From positions 1-12,634 of the forward strand of contig CALGCE010000182.1 of NCBI GenBank assembly GCA_937884625.1: 12,634 nucleotides of DNA, in the 5' to 3' direction. Positions 6,114 through 12,634 of the stretch are shown piece after piece. A program made the translations under genes and the position numbers. Below the pieces are notes generated by a model that saw only the letters and a list, made by a program, of their open reading frames with translations, had not been told where the DNA came from and searched no databases. Position 1 is the stretch's first letter. The number at the start of each line of letters is the position of its first letter. The stretch is from an uncultured Clostridia bacterium (lineage in GTDB: Bacteria > Bacillota > Clostridia > Oscillospirales > Acutalibacteraceae).

Positions 6114-6614
6114 ATGGACGAGCGAGAACTTATCAAGAAGTACAGTGATGAACTGATGTCGGCTTACCGTATATCAAAGAAAAAATATGTAAATGCACAG
6201 TCAAACAGTGCCGAAATACCGAGTGGGCAAAACACGGGAGAGCTTACGGTAAACGTAACTACTTTAAGAGGATTATATCCCGTTGTAGGTGCAGTAGTCA
6301 CGATATTTAAGGGCAGTTACGACAATATGGAGGTAGTGCATACAGCCGTTACCGACGAAAGCGGACGCACACCGTCTTTCACACTTCCCACACCGCCGAA
6401 AAGTCTTTCTGAAAATGCAGGAGAGGTAGAACTGCCGTATGCACAGTACAACGTATCGGTAAAGTCGGACGGATACATAGAACAAGTTAATATGAATGTG
6501 CCCGTATTTCCCGGTGTAAAATCGGTACAAAGTGCAGACCTTGTTTTAATTTCTGCGGCGGGGAACGACAAGACTCCCAATATATACGATGAGTCTAACA
6601 GTTACGATTTATAA
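6114..6614 (+). CDS. SleC-propeptide-like protein (carboxypeptidase-regulatory-like fold), separately encoded
   Basis: A 166-residue protein with no signal peptide or membrane segment. Residues 1-40 are charged and probably flexible. About 42-146 read as a beta-sandwich of the carboxypeptidase-regulatory-like/Cna-B type: GELTVNVTTLRGLYPVVGAVVTIF, then TDESGRTPSFTLPTPP, then PYAQYNVSVKSDGYIEQ, then VFPGVKSVQSADLVLI. The same order (secondary strand, 'V.NA.V.IY'-like strand, 'ESG', 'LPAP', 'PYSQYIVEA.VDGYE') is what I recall from the N-terminal pre/propeptide of clostridial SleC, the cortex-lytic zymogen. The ATG at 6114 has GGAGGG (6102-6107) with a 6-nt spacer; the in-frame upstream ATG at 6084 has no such site. 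Its TAA (6612-6614) is followed in the same frame by the SleC-like gene, 15 nt later. It may hold the enzyme inactive or place it in the spore, in trans; this is inference. Confidence 0.75.
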   Translation: MDERELIKKYSDELMSAYRISKKKYVNAQSNSAEIPSGQNTGELTVNVTTLRGLYPVVGAVVTIFKGSYDNMEVVHTAVTDESGRTPSFTLPTPPKSLSENAGEVELPYAQYNVSVKSDGYIEQVNMNVPVFPGVKSVQSADLVLISAAGNDKTPNIYDESNSYDL

Positions 6615-6629
6615 GGGGAGGTTTTAAGT

Positions 6630-7991
6630 ATGCCCGAAGTCAATCTGCCCGTTATACCTGAAAACATAGTGGTGCATTTAGGTGCACCGAACGCTAATGC
6701 ACGAAACGTCACCGTGAGTTTTTCCGACTATGTGAAGAACGTGGCATCAAGCGAAATATATCCCACATGGCCCGAAAATGCCATAAGAGCAAATGTCTAT
6801 GCGATAATATCGTATGCACTTAACAGGGTGTATACAGAATACTACCGTTCAAGGGGATACGATTTTGATATAACGAATACCACTGCATTTGACCAAGCAT
6901 TTGTGGAGAATAGGGAAATATACGAAAATGTAAGCGATATAGTAGACGAAATTTTTAATAACTACGTAGTAAGACAAGGAAGTGTAGCACCGTATTTTAC
7001 GCAGTTTTGTAACGGTACCACGTCAAGGTGCAACGGACTTTCACAGTGGGGTACGGTATCTCTTGCAGAAAGCGGACTCGACCCATTGCAGATACTCCGC
7101 AATTATTACGGAGAAGATATAGATATAGTTATGAACGCACCCGTTCAAAACGTAGAGGAGTCATATCCCGGAGTTCCTTTAAGGAGAGGAGATACGGGAA
7201 ACGACGTAAAGGTAATACAGACCGAGTTAAACCGTATATCGAGGAACTATCCCGCCATACCGAAAATTGCAGAGGAAAACGGGATATTCGGTGTTGATAC
7301 CGAAAATGCGGTAAGGGAATTTCAAAGAATTTTTAATTTAAATGTTACAGGTCAGGTAGACAAATCTACATGGTACAGAATAAAACAGTATTATGCAGGG
7401 GTTAAAAGTCTTTCAGACCTTGTATCCGAGGGTATTACGATAGAAGAAGCACAACTGCCGTTTGTAAGACAGTTGTCACAGGGTATGCAGGGTCCTCAAA
7501 TACAGATACTTCAATACTATTTAAACGTAATAGCCTACTTTAATCCAAACCTTAACCTTTCTCCGCTTGACGGCGTTTTCGGACCTGCCACTACAACGGC
7601 TGTAAGGGAATTTCAGGCACTTTATGGTCTGCCTCAAACAGGCGTGGTAAACAATGCCACATGGATTAGACTTCGTGATGTATATGCTGAAACGGTAGCG
7701 TCATTGCCCGAAGGGTATTCGGGCGACCGTGCCAAACTCTATCCCGGATATTTTTTGACCGAGGGTGCGAGCGGTCAGGATGTCAGAGATTTACAAACGT
7801 ATCTTTCCTTAATCGGCAGATATTACCCTGAATTGCCCGAACTTCCGATAACAGGGTATTTCGGAAGTCAAACGGCGGACGCAGTAAGAACCTTTCAGTC
7901 GCTTTTCGGTCTGCCCGTAAACGGTGCGGTAGGACCCGTAACATGGTATACCATTGCAAACCAATATGATTTTTTAATACAAAATGCTTAA
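6630..7991 (+). CDS. sleC: SleC-like spore cortex-lytic enzyme: SpoIID-type domain plus three peptidoglycan-binding repeats
   Basis: Predicted to cleave spore-cortex glycan during germination as a lytic transglycosylase. Residues 11-19 (ENIVVHLGA) and the SpoIID-like domain at about 30-168 follow SleC closely: DYVKNVASSEIYPTWPENAIRANV (33-56) with Glu42 at the catalytic-Glu position, TNTTAFDQAF (82-91), and Cys127/Cys134 before GLSQWG...ILRNYYG at 136-161. Three PG_binding_1 repeats follow at about 184-251, 281-348 and 376-442, each with G..G..V..LQ..L, G.FG..T..AVR.FQ and a closing TW(Y/I). The SleC proteins I recall have one such repeat, so the binding region is enlarged. There is no signal peptide, as expected for an enzyme packed from the mother cell. 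GGGGAGG (6615-6621) lies 8 nt before the ATG. The start falls close to where SleC's propeptide would be cut off, so the protein resembles the mature enzyme only. Confidence 0.87.
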   Translation: MPEVNLPVIPENIVVHLGAPNANARNVTVSFSDYVKNVASSEIYPTWPENAIRANVYAIISYALNRVYTEYYRSRGYDFDITNTTAFDQAFVENREIYENVSDIVDEIFNNYVVRQGSVAPYFTQFCNGTTSRCNGLSQWGTVSLAESGLDPLQILRNYYGEDIDIVMNAPVQNVEESYPGVPLRRGDTGNDVKVIQTELNRISRNYPAIPKIAEENGIFGVDTENAVREFQRIFNLNVTGQVDKSTWYRIKQYYAGVKSLSDLVSEGITIEEAQLPFVRQLSQGMQGPQIQILQYYLNVIAYFNPNLNLSPLDGVFGPATTTAVREFQALYGLPQTGVVNNATWIRLRDVYAETVASLPEGYSGDRAKLYPGYFLTEGASGQDVRDLQTYLSLIGRYYPELPELPITGYFGSQTADAVRTFQSLFGLPVNGAVGPVTWYTIANQYDFLIQNA

Positions 7992-8002
7992 GTATTTTTA
8001 TA

Positions 8003-8050
8003 AAAATCTTCGCAATAATATTAATATATTGTTGCGGAGGTTTTATTTTT
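8003..8050 (+). terminator. Terminator-like hairpin that contains the gerA Shine-Dalgarno
   Basis: Arms 8003-8020 and 8027-8044 form an 18-bp stem (three G-U pairs, loop TTAATA), directly followed by T-rich sequence through 8050. The GGAGG ribosome-binding site of gerA (8036-8040) is inside the 3' arm. In RNA the hairpin could end sleC transcripts and hide the gerA ribosome-binding site in those that read through. The 7992-8002 stretch holds only a short palindrome (ATTTTTATAAAAAT). Confidence 0.65.
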
Positions 8051-9539
8051 GAGCGGACTTACTTCGGATTTTGAAAATATGAAACTCAGCGGAAATTTTA
8101 CGCTTGATAAATCAAAGTTTAAGGAAATATTTAAAAAAGATGACATTTTGCGTGAACGCTGTATTAAAACAGGTAAAGGTGTTAATGTTGCCCTCTTTTA
8201 TATGGACGGTATGGTAAATTCCGAAATTCTTAACGATTCTATTGTACGTCCGATAGTGTTGTCAAAGATAAGTGGAAAGGAAAACTTTAATGCAGAGTAT
8301 ATATCATCAAATGTGCTTTTTTCGAATGACGTGGGTATCAGCGATACCCTTGCTGATATGATAAGAGCGGTTTTATACGGCGATACAGTAGTAATAATAG
8401 AGGGTTGCACTTCGGCTCTTACGGTTAATACAAAAGGATTCAGGTCAAGGGGGATTAGTGAGCCTGCCGATGAGCGTGTTCTTCAAGGACCCAGAGAGGG
8501 CTTTGACGAGGTTGCAATGCTTAATATTGCAATGATCAGAAGAAAACTTTTAACCCCCGACCTTTGCGTAGAGATGATGAGGGTAGGCAGACGCACCGAA
8601 ACGATAGTATTCGTGTGTTATTTAGGCAGTCTTGCAGACGAATCTACGGTAGATGAACTCAAAAAAAGAATAAACAGGATAGATATTGACGGCATACTCG
8701 ACAGCAACTATATAGCCGAGCATATAAGAGACCACAAAAGTTCACTCTTTAAAACTACGGGGTCAACCGAAAGACCGGATATTGTCGCCGCAAGACTGCT
8801 TGAAGGCAGAATAGCGGTGGTAGTAGACGGCACCCCCGTAGTGCTTACCCTGCCGTATCTGTTTTCCGAGAATTTTCAGTCTGACGAGGATTACTATCTT
8901 AATTATATGGTATCAAGTGTTGGCAGAGTGCTTCGGTATTTATGCTTTTTTATAGCGGTAAGCGTACCTGCCGTTTTCGTGGCACTTACCACATTTCATA
9001 TGCAACTTTTACCGACAAATTTTGCTCTTTCTGTAATAAAGTTGCGTGGCGGAGTACCGATGCCGTCGGTAGTGGAATGTATAATTTTGATACTCGTCTT
9101 TGAGATACTAAAAGAAACGGGCGTTAGAATGCCACAAAGTTTGGGACATGCCCTTAGTATAGTAGGCGGTCTTGTAGTAGGTCAGGCGGCGGTGGAAGCG
9201 GGGATTATCAGTGCATCGATGCTTATTGCCGTGGCGTTAAGCGGTATAGCAGGACTTATGATACCAAGACTTAAAGGCGTTGTGTTCTATTTAAGACTTG
9301 TTTTGGTAATAGTAAGTTCTGTTTTCGGGCTTTTCGGCTATATTGCCGTATCTGCGGTGTTTGTTATCAGAATATTCAGTATAACATCTTTCGGTGTGGA
9401 TTATACGGTGTCGCTTAAAAATCCCGATATGCAACACCTGAAAGATACCGTATGGCGTGCACCGTGGACTTTTATGAGAAAAAGACCTGCCTTTAACAAA
9501 AATATCATCAGAAGCGGAGATGTGAAAAAACGGCAATGA
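8049..9539 (+). CDS. gerA: Spore germination protein, GerA family (receptor A subunit)
   Basis: A-subunit of a Ger-type germinant receptor, placed in the spore inner membrane, where A, B and C subunits together respond to nutrients. The 496 residues have the family layout: a soluble N-terminal domain (1-290) with the signature EPADERVLQGPREGFDE (138-154), then a membrane domain with segments near 296-316, 340-355, 366-386, 388-405 and 412-440. The most conserved stretch, FEILKETGVRMPQSLGHALS followed by IVGGLVVGQAAVEAGIIS, is at 351-388. The start is a TTG (8049) supported by GGAGG (8036-8040, 8-nt spacer); the first ATG (8079) has no such site. The ribosome-binding site is inside a hairpin, so translation may be low or regulated. 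The stop overlaps the gerC start (ATGA), implying translational coupling. Which ger paralogue it is cannot be told. Confidence 0.95.
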   Translation: MSGLTSDFENMKLSGNFTLDKSKFKEIFKKDDILRERCIKTGKGVNVALFYMDGMVNSEILNDSIVRPIVLSKISGKENFNAEYISSNVLFSNDVGISDTLADMIRAVLYGDTVVIIEGCTSALTVNTKGFRSRGISEPADERVLQGPREGFDEVAMLNIAMIRRKLLTPDLCVEMMRVGRRTETIVFVCYLGSLADESTVDELKKRINRIDIDGILDSNYIAEHIRDHKSSLFKTTGSTERPDIVAARLLEGRIAVVVDGTPVVLTLPYLFSENFQSDEDYYLNYMVSSVGRVLRYLCFFIAVSVPAVFVALTTFHMQLLPTNFALSVIKLRGGVPMPSVVECIILILVFEILKETGVRMPQSLGHALSIVGGLVVGQAAVEAGIISASMLIAVALSGIAGLMIPRLKGVVFYLRLVLVIVSSVFGLFGYIAVSAVFVIRIFSITSFGVDYTVSLKNPDMQHLKDTVWRAPWTFMRKRPAFNKNIIRSGDVKKRQ

Positions 9540-10516
9540 AAGGACGCTTTTTGATAATTATTATTTGTTTGCTTACACTTTGCGGTTGCAGTGATTACGC
9601 AGAGAGCAACAGTCAGTATATGGTATCTGCAATAGGATTTGACAGCGACGGCGAAAATATTATTGCGAGTACACAAACTGTCATAATAGAAAGTAACGGC
9701 GAAGAAAAACAGGAAACAAAGGTGTTTACGGCAAAGGGGAAAACACCTGCACAGGCACTTTTTAATATTTCGGGGTACCTTTCAAAGTCACTTTTATTCG
9801 ACCACTGCGGTGTCGTGGCAATAGGGAAAGGCATATCAAAGGAAACGTTAGGCAAAATATTTGATTACAGTAACGATGAAAAAAACCTTAATTTAGGCGT
9901 GTACTTTGTTTGTACCGACAGTGCCGAAGAACTCTTAAATGCAGACCCTGTGTCCTTTGTGGCATCAGGTTATGATATTATGGGAATAATTGAAAAAGCA
10001 AGTGACGAAACAGGTATACTCTATCAAAACCGGTTTTATGAAATAAAGGCACTCGAAGCAAAAAAAGGAAAGGTTTTTTCTCTGCCCTTTTTCGAGTGCA
10101 AAGAAGACGGCATTAAAATGAACGGCAGAAATATTTACCGTGACAGAGAATTTGTTACAAGTATAGACGAAAATGAGAGTTATATATATTCTGTGATTTG
10201 CAATTCAAATAAAGGCGGAAAAATCATTCTTGACGGACAAAAAGCAAAGATAAATAAAATGCACACAAGTTTTAAATACAATTATGAAAACGAAACGGTT
10301 AATATAAATCTTAAAACGGTATTTTCGTTTGAATATAAGAGTAAGAATTTTAAAAAAACACTCCAAAAAGATGCAAATGATTTTATTCGAAAAATGTCGG
10401 TTTTATCTAACAAAGACGTATTTGGATTTGACGACAGAATATATATCCGTAACAGTTCGCTTTATGAGAGCATAAAGGACGGTTACAGTGTGAAAACAGA
10501 ATATACAGCAAAGTAG
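9536..10516 (+). CDS. gerC: Spore germination lipoprotein, Ger(x)C family
   Basis: C-subunit of the germinant receptor: a lipoprotein held on the outer face of the spore inner membrane. The 326 residues begin with a lipoprotein signal, positive MKGR, a hydrophobic run and lipobox L-C-G-C with the lipidated Cys18. After it come YMVSAIGFD (28-36), a typical Ger(x)C opening, and FTAKGKTPAQALFNIS...LLFDHCGVVAIGKGISKE (64-102), which matches the family pattern '.G.s...A...ls....k.l..sH.kvivig...a..'. The product is shorter than many family members (about 370-400). The ATG overlaps the gerA stop; the nearest GGAG is 16 nt upstream, so expression probably depends on coupling. The next gene follows after 7 nt. 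Confidence 0.9.
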   Translation: MKGRFLIIIICLLTLCGCSDYAESNSQYMVSAIGFDSDGENIIASTQTVIIESNGEEKQETKVFTAKGKTPAQALFNISGYLSKSLLFDHCGVVAIGKGISKETLGKIFDYSNDEKNLNLGVYFVCTDSAEELLNADPVSFVASGYDIMGIIEKASDETGILYQNRFYEIKALEAKKGKVFSLPFFECKEDGIKMNGRNIYRDREFVTSIDENESYIYSVICNSNKGGKIILDGQKAKINKMHTSFKYNYENETVNINLKTVFSFEYKSKNFKKTLQKDANDFIRKMSVLSNKDVFGFDDRIYIRNSSLYESIKDGYSVKTEYTAK

Positions 10517-10523
10517 GGAAAGT

Positions 10524-11462
10524 ATGAAAGAAAGAGCAAATTATAATATTCATTTTGTAATGATTTCTGCAATGTTCGTGCTCTCAAACGCCGTAATAAC
10601 GGTGCCTTTTAAGGGTGCAGATAAAAAGAATTTTTTAAGTTTTGCAATCGCAACCGCACTAGGGGCGGTGTTTCTTTATTTCACTTCATACTTGATTAAT
10701 TATATGTATGATACAAAACTACTTTCAAAAAATCCTTTGGCGGTTAAAGTTTTTTATGTTTTAAGCAGTGCGGTACTTGTGTTTTTAGCCGTTTTATGCT
10801 TTAAAGATTATACCGATTTTGTTTCTTTCAGAATGTTGCCTCAAACTCCGAGATTAATAGTATCTTTTATATTTGCATTCTGCATTTTATGGACGTCGGT
10901 ACAAAAAGACAGTGTTATACTCAAATTTTCCCTGTTTTCTTTTGTTATAACTGCTATAATAATCATTATCCTTTTTGTTATATCCGTACCGAGAATGAAA
11001 CTTGAAAATATCGTTTTACTTCAATTCCCCAATATAAAAGATACCGCCCGTCAAACGGGAAAATACTTTTTAAATGTTTATGTTACACTGTTGCCCATAC
11101 TTTTATACAGAAAATGTCTTTATAAAGATATGAAAAATAAATATATATCGTCAGGACTGCTTGTAGGTGCCGTACTTTTGGCGGTATGTTTGCTTAACAG
11201 TCTGTTGCTTTTCGGTGCAGACGTAGCCTGTAATATGGATTTCCCTTATGCCGATGCGATAAGCACCGTAACGGTAGGAGAACTGTTTACACGTATGGAC
11301 GGATTTTCGTACTTCGTGTTTTTTGCAAGTACCGTCATTAAAATAACGGTTTTAATAAGCGGTGTAAAAATCCTTTTTTCAAGACTTGGAATTAAGAACA
11401 AAAAGGCAGTTGCAACGGCTTGTACGGTATTGATTTTTATAGGTGATTGTTTGGTAAAATAA
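10524..11462 (+). CDS. gerB: Germination receptor permease subunit, GerB (GerAB/ArcD/ProY) family
   Basis: B-subunit of the germinant receptor, related to amino-acid permeases and in related receptors the likely germinant-binding part. The 312 residues are mostly hydrophobic, with about nine segments near 10-28, 37-60, 73-93, 109-126, 134-154, 182-196, 210-231, 262-281 and 293-309. The polar stretch RMLPQTPR (103-110) and the late motif FTRMDGFSYFVFFASTVIKI (255-274) match GerB proteins (usual form: '.R.e.l....w......k'). It is shorter than B. subtilis GerAB (~365), mainly in loops and at the C terminus, where a tenth segment is missing or very short. It begins 7 nt after gerC (weak GGGAAAG site), giving the order A-C-B rather than the B. 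subtilis A-B-C. No clear terminator follows; the next gene's promoter starts 6 nt after the stop. Confidence 0.88.
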   Translation: MKERANYNIHFVMISAMFVLSNAVITVPFKGADKKNFLSFAIATALGAVFLYFTSYLINYMYDTKLLSKNPLAVKVFYVLSSAVLVFLAVLCFKDYTDFVSFRMLPQTPRLIVSFIFAFCILWTSVQKDSVILKFSLFSFVITAIIIIILFVISVPRMKLENIVLLQFPNIKDTARQTGKYFLNVYVTLLPILLYRKCLYKDMKNKYISSGLLVGAVLLAVCLLNSLLLFGADVACNMDFPYADAISTVTVGELFTRMDGFSYFVFFASTVIKITVLISGVKILFSRLGIKNKKAVATACTVLIFIGDCLVK

Positions 11463-11467
11463 TAAGA

Positions 11468-11496
11468 TTGACTTAAAAGAAAAAATGGTATATAAT
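11468..11496 (+). promoter_or_regulatory. Strong sigma-A promoter of the sugar-dehydratase gene
   Basis: TTGACT (11468-11473), 17-nt spacer, perfect TATAAT (11491-11496). Transcription would start near 11503, leaving a ~46-nt leader that contains AGGGGGAG (11531-11538). It shows the downstream gene is vegetatively transcribed, independent of the ger genes just before it. Confidence 0.7.
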
Positions 11497-11548
11497 CATA
11501 CTTGTATTATGGATAGTAGTATTTCAATTCAGGGGGAGAAACGTATAT

Positions 11549-12634
11549 ATGAGATTTCTTTCATATTTTACCAGAAACAGAAGAAGAGCATTACTGATTG
11601 TTTTTGATATGTTCTGTTTTCTCTTTGTTGATTTTTTCTATCTTTTAGGGACAAGACTTCTTGATACATCTGCATATTATGAAATACCACCGTATATTAA
11701 TAACACCTGCATTATGGCGGCGTTTATTTTTGGAGTCAGGTTTATACTAAGGGTATACCGCAATATTTGGAGGTATCCCAACATAAAGGTGTATTTTACA
11801 CTTATTTGGGCGGATTGTTTCAGCGGTATTTTGTCGGTCTTTTGTTCAAGACTGTTGGGTAATTATACGGGGGTATGGCATTTTATTACCGTAACTTCCC
11901 TTACTGCCCTTCTTACCCTTCTTTCACGTTTTACATATCAGTTGCTTTATAGATGGCTTAATAACAGAACTGCCATTAAAAGCAGTAAAATCAACGTTGC
12001 TATTGTAGGTGCCGGTCAGTTGGGTGCAGGGCTTGTTGAGGAATTAAATGCAAACCCAAAGGCACATTATAATCCGGTTTGTTTCTTTGATAATGCGTAT
12101 GCAAAGGTCGGAAATTACGTTGCAGGGCTTCCCGTTTACGACGAGGAACGCATTAGTGAATTTATAGAACTTCTTGATATAAAGGAATTTGTAATTTCAA
12201 TTTCAAATATTGACGGAGAAACGCTTAACATACTTTATGAACAGTATTCCAATTTGGGTTGTAAGGTTAAAATATACGATTCTCCTCTTCACGATGATGA
12301 AGAAGGTCAGAAGAAGATTATCCGTGAATTCGAAATCGAAGACCTGCTTTTCCGTAAGCCGATATCAATTAATCAGGATGAGTCTTTAAACTATTATAAA
12401 GGCAAGACGGTGCTTGTTACGGGCGGTGGCGGTTCGATAGGCTCAGAACTCTGCCGTCAGATTGCAAGAATGCAGCCAAAAAAACTTGTAATACTTGATG
12501 TGTATGAAAACGGTGCATATGATGTTGAGCAGGAGCTTAAGCTTAAATACGGCGCAGGCATCAATTCACAGATTGAGATATTATCTGTATGCGACAGACG
12601 TGGTCTTGAAGAAGTATTCAAAAACCATAGACCA
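11549..12634 (+). CDS. Membrane-anchored nucleotide-sugar dehydratase/epimerase, FlaA1/WbpM/CapD family (3' end outside window)
   Basis: Predicted NAD(P)-dependent UDP-sugar 4,6-dehydratase-type enzyme for surface polysaccharide or glycan synthesis. The frame is open to the right edge (362 codons seen; the family is usually ~600-650). In order: a basic N terminus (RNRRRA), four likely membrane segments near 14-34, 50-68, 84-103 and 110-128, a first Rossmann-like CoA-binding-type domain starting INVAIVGAGQLGAGL (148-162), the linker motif FEIEDLLFRKPI (261-272) typical of this family, and the catalytic short-chain-dehydrogenase domain beginning KTVLVTGGGGSIGSELCRQI (286-305) with the NAD-binding GGxGSIG loop and the acidic residue in VILDVYE (314-320). 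The active-site Tyr/Lys lie beyond the window. The ATG at 11549 follows GGGGGAG by about 11 nt and has its own promoter. It is not GalE, so it does not complete the galactose pathway. Confidence 0.9.
   Translation, partial: MRFLSYFTRNRRRALLIVFDMFCFLFVDFFYLLGTRLLDTSAYYEIPPYINNTCIMAAFIFGVRFILRVYRNIWRYPNIKVYFTLIWADCFSGILSVFCSRLLGNYTGVWHFITVTSLTALLTLLSRFTYQLLYRWLNNRTAIKSSKINVAIVGAGQLGAGLVEELNANPKAHYNPVCFFDNAYAKVGNYVAGLPVYDEERISEFIELLDIKEFVISISNIDGETLNILYEQYSNLGCKVKIYDSPLHDDEEGQKKIIREFEIEDLLFRKPISINQDESLNYYKGKTVLVTGGGGSIGSELCRQIARMQPKKLVILDVYENGAYDVEQELKLKYGAGINSQIEILSVCDRRGLEEVFKNHRP

Noticed and set aside
7028..7297. Overlapping 89-codon plus-strand frame inside the SleC-like gene
   Set aside because: Arg-rich low-complexity translation without a ribosome-binding site, fully inside a well-supported gene.
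6114..7991. Treating the two SleC-like genes as a single gene broken by a frameshift or sequencing error
   Set aside because: There is no frameshift; the only break is a TAA, and it is followed at ideal spacing by GGGGAGG and an ATG. A recent nonsense mutation cannot be excluded, but the start signals argue for two genes.
11549..12634. galE to complete the Leloir cluster
   Set aside because: The N-terminal membrane segments, extra Rossmann-like domain and FEIEDLLFRKPI linker mark a FlaA1/WbpM/CapD-type enzyme, and it has an independent promoter far from the gal genes.

Overview
The window looks like chromosome from a low-GC, endospore-forming member of the Bacillota, class Clostridia, probably an Oscillospiraceae/Ruminococcaceae-type gut bacterium. 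Support comes from a SleC-type cortex-lytic module, a three-gene germinant-receptor set (GerA, GerC, GerB families), class II GalT, strong GGAGG ribosome-binding sites and AT-rich intergenic DNA with sigma-A promoters. The genus assignment is a guess.

Layout. (1) 1-1277: right end of an integrated element, with the C-terminal part of a large serine recombinase whose catalytic domain lies off the left edge. It abuts the 3' part of a tRNA-Asn(GTT) gene (1278-1339) whose first ~14 nt have been replaced, so the insertion appears to have cut the tRNA in its D-loop. (2) 1339-1921: a hairpin terminator, a block of nested ATTCATT-type inverted repeats, and a stand-alone four-helix-bundle (23S rRNA IVS-type) protein gene with its own terminator. 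(3) 1992-5925: a galactose (Leloir) cluster: galK (-), a divergent mutarotase-fold/DUF4380-like gene (+), a shared bidirectional terminator, and galT (-). galE and a regulator are not in the window. (4) 6055-11462: a same-strand germination locus: a small protein resembling the SleC propeptide, a SleC-like enzyme (SpoIID-type lytic transglycosylase domain plus three peptidoglycan-binding repeats), then GerA, GerC lipoprotein and GerB-type permease. (5) 11468-12634: a strong sigma-A promoter and the first 362 codons of a membrane-anchored FlaA1/WbpM/CapD-type nucleotide-sugar dehydratase, running off the right edge.

The most notable observation is the SleC arrangement. In Clostridium perfringens and C. 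difficile, SleC is one zymogen whose N-terminal propeptide is removed by Csp proteases. Here the propeptide-like and enzyme-like parts are separate genes, separated by one in-frame stop codon followed at once by a strong Shine-Dalgarno. The second gene starts almost where the mature enzyme would begin. Directly downstream, the Shine-Dalgarno of gerA (TTG start) lies inside the 3' arm of an 18-bp terminator-like hairpin, a plausible device for keeping receptor expression low. The enzyme that degrades cortex and the receptor that senses germinants are thus neighbours and possibly co-transcribed.

Family calls come from reading motifs and recalling family sequences; no database search was possible.
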